A stretch of DNA of 64,000 nucleotides from Cellulomonas humilata (GTDB taxonomy: Bacteria > Actinomycetota > Actinomycetes > Actinomycetales > Cellulomonadaceae): contig NZ_JAUSVB010000001.1 of the NCBI RefSeq assembly GCF_030814415.1, positions 744,001 to 808,000 on the forward strand, in the 5' to 3' direction. The translations under genes and the position numbers were made by a program. Shown piece after piece: positions 49,184 through 57,911 of the stretch. Below the pieces are notes generated by a model. The model had not been told where the DNA came from. It ran no database searches and saw nothing but the letters and a program-made list of their open reading frames with translations. Numbering within the stretch: position 1 is the stretch's first letter; each line of letters begins with the position of its first letter.

Positions 49184-49774
49184 TCAGCTCGGTCCGCGAC
49201 GCACCTGATAGCGCAGGTGGAGCACCCGGTCACCCTGGATCACCGCGTCGGGATCCTCCAGCAGGTGCTGCGCGTCGACCGACCCGAAGAAGCGCTTACC
49301 GGACCCGAGCACCACGGGTACGACGTCCATGCGCACCTCGTCGACCAGGCCCGCGGCAAGCATCTGGCCACCGACGTCACCAGCGGCGACCTCGACGACG
49401 CGGTCGCCCGCAAGCTCCTGCGCCGTGGCCATGGCCGCCTCGACGCCGTCGACGAAGTGGAACGGCGCCGCGGGGTCCCAGCCCTCGGGCGCAGGCCGGT
49501 GCGTCACGACGACCACGTGGTCGATCCCGCCCGGAGGCTTCCCGTCCCAGCCGTCCGTCAGGTCGAAGACGTGGCGGCCGACGACGGTCACTCCGATCTG
49601 GTCCCAGTACGGCCGGGTGTAGTCGTAGGACGTCTGCGACACCGTCACCTCGCCGCTCTCGTCCAGCGGGACGTCACCGTTGGACAACCAGTCGAAGAGC
49701 GGTCCGGGCCAGTCGTGCTCGTCCGCGACGAAGCCGTCCACCGACACCGAGCTGTACATGACCACCGTGCCCAC
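49184..49774 (-). CDS. DHFR/RibD C-terminal-fold reductase
   Basis: Dihydrofolate-reductase-fold protein of 196 residues of the RibD_C group. Visible blocks are VMYSSVSVDGFVADEH near residue 5, VVGRHVFDLTDGWDGKPPGG near 64 and DVGGQMLAAGLVDEVRMDVVPVVLGSGKRFF near 133-163. These proteins are usually NADPH-dependent reductases of unknown substrate and are common in actinobacteria; it is not the folate-pathway DHFR. The GTG start at 49774 could instead be an ATG five codons later. No operon partner is obvious. Confidence 0.88.
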   Translation of the reverse strand: MGTVVMYSSVSVDGFVADEHDWPGPLFDWLSNGDVPLDESGEVTVSQTSYDYTRPYWDQIGVTVVGRHVFDLTDGWDGKPPGGIDHVVVVTHRPAPEGWDPAAPFHFVDGVEAAMATAQELAGDRVVEVAAGDVGGQMLAAGLVDEVRMDVVPVVLGSGKRFFGSVDAQHLLEDPDAVIQGDRVLHLRYQVRRGPS

Positions 49775-49806
49775 CGGGTCTCCTCTGCTTCGGGGTGGGG
49801 TCGGGA

Positions 49807-50514
49807 TCAGCCCTGAGCACCGGCCATGGACGGCGCGGAGCTCGTGCCACGGGCCGCTCGGTCGAACCGCTCAGGTGCCGCCGAGCGCGAGCGATCGACG
49901 CTCGCGAGGTCCTGGCACGTGAGGACCGCGTCGGTGAGCATCACGACGAGCGCGTCGTCAGCGTCCGACGACGCGGAGACGCTCGTGAACGCGGCGTCGA
50001 CGATCCCGCGCGTCAGGCCGCGGACGTGCCGGGGCGGGCCCATCGCCCGCGTGAAGTCCTCGGCCCACGCGGCGGCGGTCGGGACGGTCGCGAGCGCGTC
50101 GGCGGTCGTCGTGCGCAGCTCGGCCGGAGTGCGACCGTCGGTCGGCGCGAGCAGCCGGTCGAGCGTCAGCAGGGCGACTGCGAGCTCGCGCGCGTCCTGC
50201 GCCCCCGCCCGCCGGAGGCCGTGCCGCACGGTGACCGCGGCGATCTCCAGCGACCACGACCGGTCGTCGCTCCGAGCAACGGTGAGCATCGGGAGCAGGT
50301 GCATGAGCGCACCCCGGGACGCGTCGCTCACGCGGTCGTTGACCGAGCGAGCGAGGTGGGCCAGCAGGGGGTGGGTGCACGCGGGGTGGTCGCTCCATGG
50401 CTCGCCGGCGAGCAGGCTCGCCCACTCCATCAGGCAGCCCCCGTCGCGGGGGTCCCGATGATGCCCGACGGCAAGCACCGGGAGAGCGTCGGGGAACGTG
50501 GAGTCGTCGCGCAT
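49807..50514 (-). CDS. Conserved hypothetical protein
   Basis: Soluble protein of 235 residues that I cannot assign. The N-terminal part has a metal- or ligand-site-like block, GGCLMEWASLLAGEPWSDHP near residue 21, then HPLLAHLARSVNDRVSD. The remainder is Ala-rich and helical. The ATG at 50514 follows GGAGGTG at good spacing. It lies 76 bases after the siderophore reductase gene on the same strand and could be an extra gene of the iron operon, but nothing in its sequence links it to iron. Confidence 0.7.
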   Translation of the reverse strand: MRDDSTFPDALPVLAVGHHRDPRDGGCLMEWASLLAGEPWSDHPACTHPLLAHLARSVNDRVSDASRGALMHLLPMLTVARSDDRSWSLEIAAVTVRHGLRRAGAQDARELAVALLTLDRLLAPTDGRTPAELRTTTADALATVPTAAAWAEDFTRAMGPPRHVRGLTRGIVDAAFTSVSASSDADDALVVMLTDAVLTCQDLASVDRSRSAAPERFDRAARGTSSAPSMAGAQG

Positions 50515-50590
50515 GTCGAGCACCTCCGACCGGAAGAGTCCGACCAGTGTCCGTCGGCCGGGCGCCCGCGGCAAGAGTGGGAGCGCGCAG

Positions 50591-51583
50591 TCAGCTCGCC
50601 TCGGACCGACCCGCGCGCCAGTACCCCATGAACGCGACGGCCTTGCGGTCCACGCCGCACTCGGCGACCAGGTGCCGCCGCAGGGTCTTGATGACCGCGG
50701 CCTCCCCGGCGAGCCAGGCGTAGAGGGCGGCGTCGACGCGCAGGGGGGCGCCGGTCTCGTCGACGGGCACCTCCCACAGCATGCCCTCGTCGACGTCCAC
50801 GTCCTCCAGCTCGACGTCGGGCGCGGGCGCCTGACCGGGCAGCAGCCGCGCGCACGCGGCCTGCACGGCGGGGACGAGCAGCTCGCCATGGGCGCGGCCG
50901 TCGCGGCCGTACCAGCGGACGGTCACCCCGGCCGGGGCGGCGAGCGGGAGGCGGTCGCCGGACAGCGGCATCTCGATCAGCGCCTCACCGCGCGCGTCCG
51001 CCGGCAGTCGCTCGAGGATCCCGGCGATGGCCGGCAGGGCGGTCTCGTCGCCCGCAATGAGCAGGCGGTCGGTGTGTGCCGGGGGCACGAAGTCGACGCC
51101 GCCGTGCGGGCCGGTCGCGTCGGCGTTGGGGCCGAGGATCACCAGGTCGTCGCCGGGCGCTGCGCCGAGGGCCCAGCGGGAGGCGGGGCCGAGGTCGCCG
51201 TGCAGGACGATGTCGACGTCGACCTCGCGGCGCTCCTGGCGGACCCCGCGGGCGGTGTAGGTGCGGATGGGGTGTCGCTTCTCGTCGGGCATCGCGCGCC
51301 AGCGGCCGTACCAGTCGGCGCTGTCCGCCAGGCTCAGCAGCTCGTCGTACGGCACGGTGTCCAGCGGCAGGAAGAACTTGATGCGCTGGTCGAACCCGTT
51401 GTCCGCGAAGCGGTCCAGGTCGTCGCCCGTGAACGTCACGCGGACCACGCTCGGGCACATCGGCTGCACCGCGGCCACCTGCACGGCGAACATGCGGAAG
51501 GGCAGCGCCGGGGCCTCTACCGAAACAGTCACGTCGCCCAGGGTAGAGGAAGGTGAGGCTTCCCTCACCACGGTGTTCGTCAC
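50591..51583 (-). CDS. Siderophore-interacting FAD-binding protein
   Basis: Flavin reductase of the SIP family, 330 residues, which reduces ferric siderophores in the cytoplasm to free the iron. The FAD-binding beta barrel includes VVRVTFTGDDLDRFADNGFDQRIKFFLPL at about 41-69 and RTYTAR near 106. The NAD(P)H part has LIAGDETALPAIAGILERLP near 191. The C-terminal block ends VAFMGYWRAGRSE. GTG start overlaps the stop of the permease gene (GTGA). It is the fourth gene of the iron import operon. Confidence 0.92.
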   Translation of the reverse strand: MTNTVVREASPSSTLGDVTVSVEAPALPFRMFAVQVAAVQPMCPSVVRVTFTGDDLDRFADNGFDQRIKFFLPLDTVPYDELLSLADSADWYGRWRAMPDEKRHPIRTYTARGVRQERREVDVDIVLHGDLGPASRWALGAAPGDDLVILGPNADATGPHGGVDFVPPAHTDRLLIAGDETALPAIAGILERLPADARGEALIEMPLSGDRLPLAAPAGVTVRWYGRDGRAHGELLVPAVQAACARLLPGQAPAPDVELEDVDVDEGMLWEVPVDETGAPLRVDAALYAWLAGEAAVIKTLRRHLVAECGVDRKAVAFMGYWRAGRSEAS

Positions 51584-53685
51584 AGTGCGCTCCTCCGGGT
51601 CCGCCACAGCAGGTAGATGAAGTAGGGGGTGCCGATCATGGCCGTGAGCAGACCGGCCGGGATCTGGGCCGGGGCGATGACCGTGCGGCCCAAGGTGTCC
51701 GCGACGCTGACCAGCAGCGCGCCGAGCAGGGCCGCGACCGGGATGACCCGCGCGTGCGACGACCCGACGAGCGAGCGGGCCAGGTGCGGCGCGACGAGGC
51801 CGACGAACCCGACGACGCCGATCGCAGTGACCGCCGCGGCGGTGAGCAGGGCCGTGACGACGAGCAGACCCAGCCGGGTCCGCTCCAGCTGGACGCCGAG
51901 CACGCGGGCGACGTCGTCGTCGACGGCGAGGACGTCCAGGTCCCGACGCCAGCGGACCACGAGCGGGACCATCACGAGCAGCGCGACCGCCACGGGCCAC
52001 ACCTGCACGGCGGTCCGCCCGTAGGTCGAGCCCGACAGCCACGTGAGCGCCATCGTCGTGTTCCACGGGCTGGTCAGGACGACGATCAGCGTGATCAGCG
52101 ACGTCGCGGCCGCCGAGACGCCGATGCCGACGAGCACCAGCCGGTCGGAGCTCAGCCCGCGCCGGTTGGCCAGCGCGTAGACCAGCGCGAACGTGCTCAG
52201 GGCACCGACGGCCGCGGCGGCCGACACCACCCAGAAGCTCGCACCGGGGAAGAGCACGATCGCGAGCACCGCGCCGACGCCGGCACCGCCGGTGATGCCG
52301 AGCAGGCTCGGCTCGGCGAGCGGGTTGCGCGCGACGGCCTGGACCGTGGTGCCGGCGAGGCCGAGCGCGGCGCCGGCCAGGAGCGCGGCGAGCACGCGCG
52401 GGGTGCGCTGGTCCAGCACGAACGACACCTGCCGGCCGCTGACGCCCGCGAACCAGTTGGCCACGTCACCCATGAGCAGCACGCGGTCGCCGAGCAGGAA
52501 GCCGGCGACCACGGCCGCGACGACGGCCGCGACCAGGACGGTGACGACGACGGCGACCCGGACGCGCGAGGCGGGGTGGGCGCCGACCGACGCGGTGCTG
52601 CGCGTCGGTCCGGAGTCGCGCAGGCGGCGAGCCAGCCAGACCATCACCGACGCGCCGAACAACGTGGTGACGATGCCGGTCGGGACCGCGACGGAGGCGA
52701 CCCCGGGGACGGCCAGCCGCAGCAGGACGTCGGCACCGAGCACGACGACGCACCCGGCCAGCGCGGCCAGCGGGAGGAGCAGCCGGTGCCGCGCCATGCC
52801 GGGCACGCGTCCCGCGACCAGCCGCGCGATGACCGGCGCGGTCAGCCCGACGAACCCGATGGGACCGGCGACGGTGACCGCGAGCGCCGCCAGGAGCACG
52901 GCGAGCAGCACGGAGACGATGCGGGTGCGACGGACGTCGAGCCCGAGGACGGACGCGGTGTCGTCGCCGAGTGCGAGCACGTCCAGGCGGCGCGCCCAGA
53001 GCACGAGGACGATCCCGGCGAGCAGCACCACGGGCGCCGCCTGGGCCACCTTGGAGGTGCCGGACTGCACGATCGAGCCCTCGCCCCACGCGAACATCCC
53101 CATGGTCTCCTGCTCGAACAGGAGCATGAGGAGGATGGTCAGCGACGACAGCGCGAGCATCGTCGCCGACCCCGCGAGCACCAGCCGGGTGGGTCCCTCG
53201 GCACCCCCGCGGGCGATCGCCAGCACCAGCGCGGCGGCCGCGAGCCCGCCGACGAACGCGAGCGCACCGTTGACCGCGAACGGGAGCGTGAGCCCGGTGA
53301 CCGCCGCCAGCACGACGGTGAAGTAGGCACCGGCGTTGACGGCGAGGGTGTCGGGCGAGGCCAGCGGGTTGCGCGCGACCGACTGCAGGGCGCTGCCGGA
53401 CAGGCCCAGCGCGGTGCCGACGAGCAGCGCGGCGAGCACCCGGGGAGCGCGCGACGCGACGAGCACCGCGAGGGCCTCGTCGTCCCCCGAGCCCGTGAGC
53501 AGCCCGAGCAGGTCCCCGACGCCGACGGCCGAGGTGCCGAGCGTGAGGTCGACGACCGCCAGAACGACCACCGCGACGATCGCGACGACGAACACCGCGA
53601 CGATCGCGCCCGGTCGGGCGCGGCGGACGGCGGCAGGACCCGCGGCGCCGAGCGCTGCGGGTCCTGCCTCTGCGATCACGCTCAT
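51580..53685 (-). CDS. Fused double FecCD siderophore permease
   Basis: Membrane subunit of a ferric-siderophore ABC importer, 701 residues, consisting of two complete FecCD domains in one chain. The first half (about 25-345) has LSGSALQSVARNPLASPDTLAVNAG and IGFVGLTAPVIARL. The second (about 370-700) has LAGTTVQAVARNPLAEPSLLGITGG and VGFVGLVAPHLARSLVG. They are joined by a polar linker around residue 350. Each half has about nine to ten helices. E. coli FhuB shows the same layout. ATG at 53685, 8 bases after the binding-protein stop. Confidence 0.93.
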   Translation of the reverse strand: MSVIAEAGPAALGAAGPAAVRRARPGAIVAVFVVAIVAVVVLAVVDLTLGTSAVGVGDLLGLLTGSGDDEALAVLVASRAPRVLAALLVGTALGLSGSALQSVARNPLASPDTLAVNAGAYFTVVLAAVTGLTLPFAVNGALAFVGGLAAAALVLAIARGGAEGPTRLVLAGSATMLALSSLTILLMLLFEQETMGMFAWGEGSIVQSGTSKVAQAAPVVLLAGIVLVLWARRLDVLALGDDTASVLGLDVRRTRIVSVLLAVLLAALAVTVAGPIGFVGLTAPVIARLVAGRVPGMARHRLLLPLAALAGCVVVLGADVLLRLAVPGVASVAVPTGIVTTLFGASVMVWLARRLRDSGPTRSTASVGAHPASRVRVAVVVTVLVAAVVAAVVAGFLLGDRVLLMGDVANWFAGVSGRQVSFVLDQRTPRVLAALLAGAALGLAGTTVQAVARNPLAEPSLLGITGGAGVGAVLAIVLFPGASFWVVSAAAAVGALSTFALVYALANRRGLSSDRLVLVGIGVSAAATSLITLIVVLTSPWNTTMALTWLSGSTYGRTAVQVWPVAVALLVMVPLVVRWRRDLDVLAVDDDVARVLGVQLERTRLGLLVVTALLTAAAVTAIGVVGFVGLVAPHLARSLVGSSHARVIPVAALLGALLVSVADTLGRTVIAPAQIPAGLLTAMIGTPYFIYLLWRTRRSAL

Positions 53686-53693
53686 GCTGCGCG

Positions 53694-54677
53694 TCAGGCC
53701 GTCAGGGCCGCGACGGTCGCGTCGATGAACGCGGCAGCGGACTCCGGTCCGCCGAACATCCAGATGCCGTCGGGCAGACGGGTGGTCTGGCCCGCGACGA
53801 CGAAGGGCAGCTGCTCCCAGATCGCGTTGCCGGCGAGGCCGTCCTTGAACGCGTCGCCGCCGTCGGTGTCGTTGCCGACGTAGAGGAAGTGCACGTCCCC
53901 GCCGAGACCGGTCAGGCCCTCGACGTCGGTCTGCGCGAGGCCGTAGTCGGGGTCGCCCTCGCCGGTCCAGGCGTTCTCGAGTCCGAGCTCGCCGGCGACG
54001 CCGCCGAGGAACGAGCCGGGCGTGTACATGCGGATGGAGACGGCGCCGTCGGAGAGCCACCCGTCGGCCATCGTGTACGAGGCACCGGCCAGACCGGCCT
54101 CGTCGAGCTGGGTCTTGGCGTCGGCGACCTTGGCGTCGAAGTCCGCGAGCGCGGCCTCGGCGGCGTCGGACGTGCCGGTCGCCTCGCCGAGGATCTGCAG
54201 GGTGCGCTCCATCTTGCCGATCGGGTCGGACGCGTCCGAGCCGCGCAGGGCGATGACCGGGTACTCGGCCTCGATCTGCTCGATGACCTCGGCCGGCAGG
54301 TCGGTCGTGGTGACCACCAGGTCGGGCTCGAGGGCGGAGATGGCGTCCAGCGACGGCTCGCCGCGCATGCCGACGTCGGGCGTCGACTCGTCGAGCGGCA
54401 CGACCGTGTCCCACGTGTTGTAGCCCGCGACGTCGGCGGCGCCGACCGGCGTGACACCGAGCGTGAGCAGGTTCTCCGTCAGGCCCCACTCGAGCGAGAC
54501 GACGTTGACGGCCGGGCCGTCGAGCTCGACGGTGCCGCGGTCGTCCTCGATCGTGATCGTCTCGCCGGCGGCGGCGCTCGATGCGGACGGCGCATCCGCT
54601 GCGTCTTCGGTGGTGCCGCAGGCCGTCAGCAGGAGCGCTGCTCCGGCGAGCAGGGCGGGAAGGGCTGTCTTGCGCAC
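53694..54677 (-). CDS. Ferric-siderophore-binding lipoprotein
   Basis: Extracellular binding protein of the FecB/FepB family, 327 residues. Signal peptide with lipobox LLLTAC near residue 20 and a Ser/Ala linker. The two lobes follow, joined by a long helix (about 170-200). The core shows NVVSLEWGLTENLLTLGVTPVGAAD near residue 58, and EPDLVVTTTDLP near 117. The ligand is a ferric siderophore of unknown type. GTG start. It lies between the ATPase and fused permease genes. Confidence 0.92.
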   Translation of the reverse strand: MRKTALPALLAGAALLLTACGTTEDAADAPSASSAAAGETITIEDDRGTVELDGPAVNVVSLEWGLTENLLTLGVTPVGAADVAGYNTWDTVVPLDESTPDVGMRGEPSLDAISALEPDLVVTTTDLPAEVIEQIEAEYPVIALRGSDASDPIGKMERTLQILGEATGTSDAAEAALADFDAKVADAKTQLDEAGLAGASYTMADGWLSDGAVSIRMYTPGSFLGGVAGELGLENAWTGEGDPDYGLAQTDVEGLTGLGGDVHFLYVGNDTDGGDAFKDGLAGNAIWEQLPFVVAGQTTRLPDGIWMFGGPESAAAFIDATVAALTA

Positions 54678-54709
54678 AGGGGTGTCCTCTGAGTTGGTGA
54701 GCGGGGGCT

Positions 54710-55537
54710 CTAGACGGCGGTGAGGTGGGAGCGGTGCGTGTGCTTGCCGACGGGCCGGGTGTGGACCCGGCCCGTGGTCTCGTCGCGCTGGACGTCGATG
54801 CGGATGCCGTACGTCTCGGTGAGCGCGTCGGCGGTGAGCACCTCGTGCGGGCGGCCGGAGCCGACGACCTCGCCGCGGCGCAGCAGCACCACGTGGTCGG
54901 CGACGGCGGCGGCCTGGTCGAGGTCGTGCAGGACGACGCCGACGGCCACGCCGTGGTCGTCGGCCAGGTCGCGCACCAGGTCGAGGATCTCCACCTGGTA
55001 GCGCAGGTCGAGGTACGTGGTGGGCTCGTCGAGCAGCAGGACGCGGGTGTCCTGCGCGAGGCAGGTGGCCAGCCAGACGCGCTGCAGCTCGCCACCGGAG
55101 AGCTCGTCGACGCCACGCTCGGCCATCGACCCGACGCCCGTGACCTCCATGGCCCAGGCGATCGCGCGCGGGCCGTCGGCATCGTTCTGGCGCCAGCGAC
55201 CGCGGTACGGGTGGCGGCCGTAGCCGACGACGTCCCGGACGCTGACCCCCGACGGGGTCGGGCGCGACTGGGACAGCAGCGTCACGCGCCGGGCGAAGTC
55301 CTTCGCGGACAGCGCGTGGGCGTCGGGGACGTCGGGCAGGCTGACCGTGCCCGACTCGGGGCTGTGCAGCCGGGCGAGCGCACGCAGGAGGGTGGACTTG
55401 CCGGAGCCGTTGGGGCCGATCAGCGCGGTGACCTGGCCGGGCTGGAGGCGCAGGTCGGCCGACGTCACGACGACCGTGCCGTGGTACGCCAACGTGAGGT
55501 CGTCACCGCGGAGGGCGTCGCGCTCGGAGGAGGTCAC
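54710..55537 (-). CDS. Siderophore ABC importer ATPase (FepC/FhuC type)
   Basis: Cytoplasmic ATPase of the iron importer, 275 residues. Walker A is GPNGSGKSTLLRALARL near residue 41, the signature is LSGGELQRVWLATCLAQD near 147, Walker B is VLLLDEPTTYLDLRYQ near 167, and the switch His is in VVLHDLDQAAAVAD. It is the first gene of the operon. The GTG start is only 5 bases from an IdeR/DtxR-like box, so the mRNA is either leaderless or the box lies in the 5' end. Low iron should derepress the operon. Confidence 0.95.
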   Translation of the reverse strand: MTSSERDALRGDDLTLAYHGTVVVTSADLRLQPGQVTALIGPNGSGKSTLLRALARLHSPESGTVSLPDVPDAHALSAKDFARRVTLLSQSRPTPSGVSVRDVVGYGRHPYRGRWRQNDADGPRAIAWAMEVTGVGSMAERGVDELSGGELQRVWLATCLAQDTRVLLLDEPTTYLDLRYQVEILDLVRDLADDHGVAVGVVLHDLDQAAAVADHVVLLRRGEVVGSGRPHEVLTADALTETYGIRIDVQRDETTGRVHTRPVGKHTHRSHLTAV

Positions 55538-55541
55538 GGGC

Positions 55542-55560
55542 TGAGGTTAGCCTCAACTAA
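55542..55560. promoter_or_regulatory. IdeR/DtxR-type iron box
   Basis: TGAGGTTAGCCTCAACTAA matches the established 19-bp DtxR/IdeR consensus TTAGGTTAGCCTAACCTAA at 16 positions. It ends 5 bases before the start codon of the siderophore ATPase gene. Read toward that gene, TAACCT within the box would be a -10 hexamer for a transcript starting at the GTG. Confidence 0.88.
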
Positions 55561-55562
55561 GT

Positions 55563-55579
55563 AAGGGTTGCCAACCCTT
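55563..55579. promoter_or_regulatory. Second palindrome beside the iron box
   Basis: AAGGGTTGCCAACCCTT is a perfect palindrome with 8-bp arms around one base, two bases from the iron box and in the region expected for the -35 element. It matches the DtxR consensus only at about 12 of 19 positions, so it may be a weak second site or belong to another regulator. A one-base centre makes a terminator hairpin unlikely. Confidence 0.5.
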
Positions 55580-55595
55580 GTTCAGATGACGAACA

Positions 55596-56684
55596 TCACA
55601 CCGTGGCGCCGAACGCCAGCCCGAGCAGGTACGTCGCACCGGCGGCGCCGTAGCCGATGGCCAGCTGCCGCAGCGCGCGCTTCGCGGGCGACGCCCCCGA
55701 CAGCACCCCGACGGTCGCGCCCGTGGCCAGCAGCGCGAGTCCCACCAGCACGGATGCCCACACCACCGCGGTGAGCCCGTCCGCGCCGAGCAGGTACGGA
55801 AGCACGGGGATCGCCGCCCCCGACGCGAAGAAGCAGAAGCTCGCCGCCGCGGCGCCGACGGCGGTGCCGACGGACTCGTGCTCGTCCACGGCCTCGGACT
55901 CCGGCGGCAGCGCGTCGATGGTGTCCAGCGACCCCAGGACCTCGTCGGCCCGCGCCTGCGCCTCGTCCGGCTCCATCCCGCGCGCCCGGTAGACCAGCGC
56001 CAGCTCGTTGGCGTCGACGTCCAGGTGCGGCAGGGCCGCCCGCGCGGCCTGACCCGGCCGGGACGCCTCGAGCAGCTCGCGCTGGGACCGCACCGACACG
56101 TACTCCCCCGCACCCATCGACAGCGCCCCGGCCAGCAGACCGGCCAGGCCTGTGAGCAGCACGGTCGACGTCGACGCACCGCTGGCCCCGATGCCGAGCA
56201 CGAGCGCCAGGTTGCTGACCAGGCCGTCGTTGGCGCCGAACACCGCCGCGCGGAACGTGCCCGAGATCCGGTTGCGACCCCGCGTGGCGAGGCCACGGAC
56301 GACCTCTTCGTGGATGGCCTCGTCGGCGGCCATCGTCGGCGTCGCGTCGGCGTCGTCGTCGTACCCCGACCGTGCCTCCGCGCGCTGCGCGAGCGCCAGG
56401 ACGAACACCGAACCGAACCGGCGGGCCAGCACCCCGAGGATGCGCGTGCGCAGGTCACCGCGGCGCGGCTTGCCGACGTCGTCGCCCAGCAGGTCCAGCC
56501 AGTGCTGCTCGTGCCGGCGCTCCGCCTCCGCCAGCGCCAGCAGGATCTCGCGCTCCTCGCCGGTGCGCCGGGACGCGATGTCGCGGTAGACGGCCGCCTC
56601 CGCGCGCTCGTCGGCCAGGTACTGCCGCCACCGCCGGACCTGGTTGCTCGACGGGGTCGGACGTGCGGTCGGTGTGGTCTGCAC
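55596..56684 (-). CDS. Ferritin-VIT1 fusion (MbfA-like iron exporter)
   Basis: Protein of 362 residues joining a ferritin-like helical domain to a VIT1/CCC1 membrane domain. The ferritin part (about 12-130) has Glu/His iron-ligand patterns: ADERAEAAVYRDIA and EAERRHEQHW. The VIT1 part (about 140-362) shows AAVFGANDGLVSNLALVLGIGASG and LAGALSMGAGEYVSVRSQRELLE. Relatives such as MbfA export ferrous iron and protect from iron or peroxide stress. It ends 58 bases from the start of the siderophore import operon on the same strand. The GTG start has only a weak ribosome site. Confidence 0.9.
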   Translation of the reverse strand: MQTTPTARPTPSSNQVRRWRQYLADERAEAAVYRDIASRRTGEEREILLALAEAERRHEQHWLDLLGDDVGKPRRGDLRTRILGVLARRFGSVFVLALAQRAEARSGYDDDADATPTMAADEAIHEEVVRGLATRGRNRISGTFRAAVFGANDGLVSNLALVLGIGASGASTSTVLLTGLAGLLAGALSMGAGEYVSVRSQRELLEASRPGQAARAALPHLDVDANELALVYRARGMEPDEAQARADEVLGSLDTIDALPPESEAVDEHESVGTAVGAAAASFCFFASGAAIPVLPYLLGADGLTAVVWASVLVGLALLATGATVGVLSGASPAKRALRQLAIGYGAAGATYLLGLAFGATV

Positions 56685-56823
56685 GCCTCATGATCCCAGC
56701 CGGCAGGGGGGAAACTGACTTCAGAGCGGTGTTCAGGTTGCCGAATCATCAGATGTGCATGACCGTGGCTGGGGTCGACGGAGTTCCGTCTTCGTTCCCG
56801 TCCCACTCTCCGGAAGGCTGCCG

Positions 56824-57237
56824 ATGTATGCCGAGACGGCCGTGTCGCCCTCGCTCTCCGCGATCGCGCCCGCCCGGCACTGGGCCCGGGACAGACTCTC
56901 CGAGGTCGGGATCGACGACGGCCGCCTCGACCTGCTGGTCCTGCTCGTCAGCGAGCTGGTCACCAACGCGGTCGCGCACGCCGACCCGCCCGTCGTCCTG
57001 CGGGTGCACGTCGACGAGGAGCGGACGCGCGTCGAGGTCACCGACGGCGTCCGCGACGTACCGGTCGTGCGCAACCCTCCCCCGACCGCCCTCGGCGGAC
57101 GCGGCGTGATGTTCGTGGACCGGCTGGCCAGCAGCTGGGGCACCTCCGAGGAGGACGGCGCGGCAGCCAAGGCCGTCTGGTTCGAGCTCCGTCACGACGA
57201 CGTCACCGAGCTCGGGCACTTCACGACCGAGCGCTGA
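56824..57237 (+). CDS. HATPase anti-sigma-type regulator (RsbW/SpoIIAB-like)
   Basis: Stand-alone HATPase_c protein of 137 residues, the actinobacterial anti-sigma-factor kinase type. The N box is LLVSELVTNAVAHADPP near residue 42. The G1 region is VEVTDGVRDVPVV, and the ATP lid is LGGRGVMFVDRLASSWG near 91. ATG after GGAAGG; an in-frame ATG 23 codons earlier lacks a ribosome site. No sigma factor or anti-anti-sigma gene adjoins it. The last 17 bases overlap the convergent membrane protein gene. Confidence 0.88.
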   Translation: MYAETAVSPSLSAIAPARHWARDRLSEVGIDDGRLDLLVLLVSELVTNAVAHADPPVVLRVHVDEERTRVEVTDGVRDVPVVRNPPPTALGGRGVMFVDRLASSWGTSEEDGAAAKAVWFELRHDDVTELGHFTTER

Positions 57238-57802
57238 CGCTCGGCTGCCTGGCCCGCGTCGACACCTCCGACCAGAGCGGCCCGAACACCAGCCAGCCGA
57301 CGAGCACCAGCGTCGCCCGGCCCGCCCAGAAGGCGAGCACCTCCCGCTGATCGGGCTCGGTCGCGATGAGCATCAGCACCCCGAGCACCCCGCACGACAC
57401 CAGCCACGCGACCACCACCCGCCACCACAACCGCCACTCGTAGCTGCGCGCCGGGGCGCCCTCACGCGGCCGCGGCTCCGGTGCGGGCCCACCGGCGAAC
57501 CGGAAGGCCACCCACGCGTCGACCTTGTGCACCGTCAGCTTGCCGAACCCGACCGTGAAGCCCAGGTAGAGGGCCGCCAGGCCGTGCGTCCACGTCGGCT
57601 CGGCGCCGCGCAGCAGGTCACCGACCGTCGCGACGAGCAGGACGACCTCCAGCAACGGCTCGCAGAGCAGCAGCACCGTGGACGTCCGGCGCCAGTGCAA
57701 GGCGTAGCGGGCGACGACGGCGGCGGCGAGGAACACCCAGAACGCGATCTCGCACGCGACGACGAGGGCGGCGACCGGGTTCTGCGCGATGGCGTCGATC
57801 AT
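57221..57802 (-). CDS. Conserved membrane protein of unknown function
   Basis: Membrane protein of 193 residues with five hydrophobic segments (about 10-32, 42-62, 70-92, 127-147 and 155-178). A Pro/Arg-rich cytoplasmic loop lies near residue 105. I recognise no family with certainty. It starts divergently from the histidine kinase gene, so a shared promoter region of 109 bases lies between. It could be linked to the two-component system by position, but there is no direct evidence. Confidence 0.75.
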   Translation of the reverse strand: MIDAIAQNPVAALVVACEIAFWVFLAAAVVARYALHWRRTSTVLLLCEPLLEVVLLVATVGDLLRGAEPTWTHGLAALYLGFTVGFGKLTVHKVDAWVAFRFAGGPAPEPRPREGAPARSYEWRLWWRVVVAWLVSCGVLGVLMLIATEPDQREVLAFWAGRATLVLVGWLVFGPLWSEVSTRARQPSVSARS

Positions 57803-57911
57803 GCGACCACGATGTCCGCGCCCGTCGCCCCACCGCGTCCGGCATCGGGATCATGCCCGCGTACATCCTTCGGACGACGGCCCGGCCGCACCCGTGTGCT
57901 GGGATGGCCGG

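Noticed and set aside
51553..53883. A 776-codon plus-strand frame opposite the FecCD permease
   Set aside because: Low-complexity Arg/Asp/Gln-rich shadow of the permease gene. It lacks any recognisable domain.
56735..56760. A possible IdeR box upstream of the ferritin-VIT1 gene
   Set aside because: TTCAGGTTGCC resembles half of the consensus only with a one-base gap, and the other half does not match.
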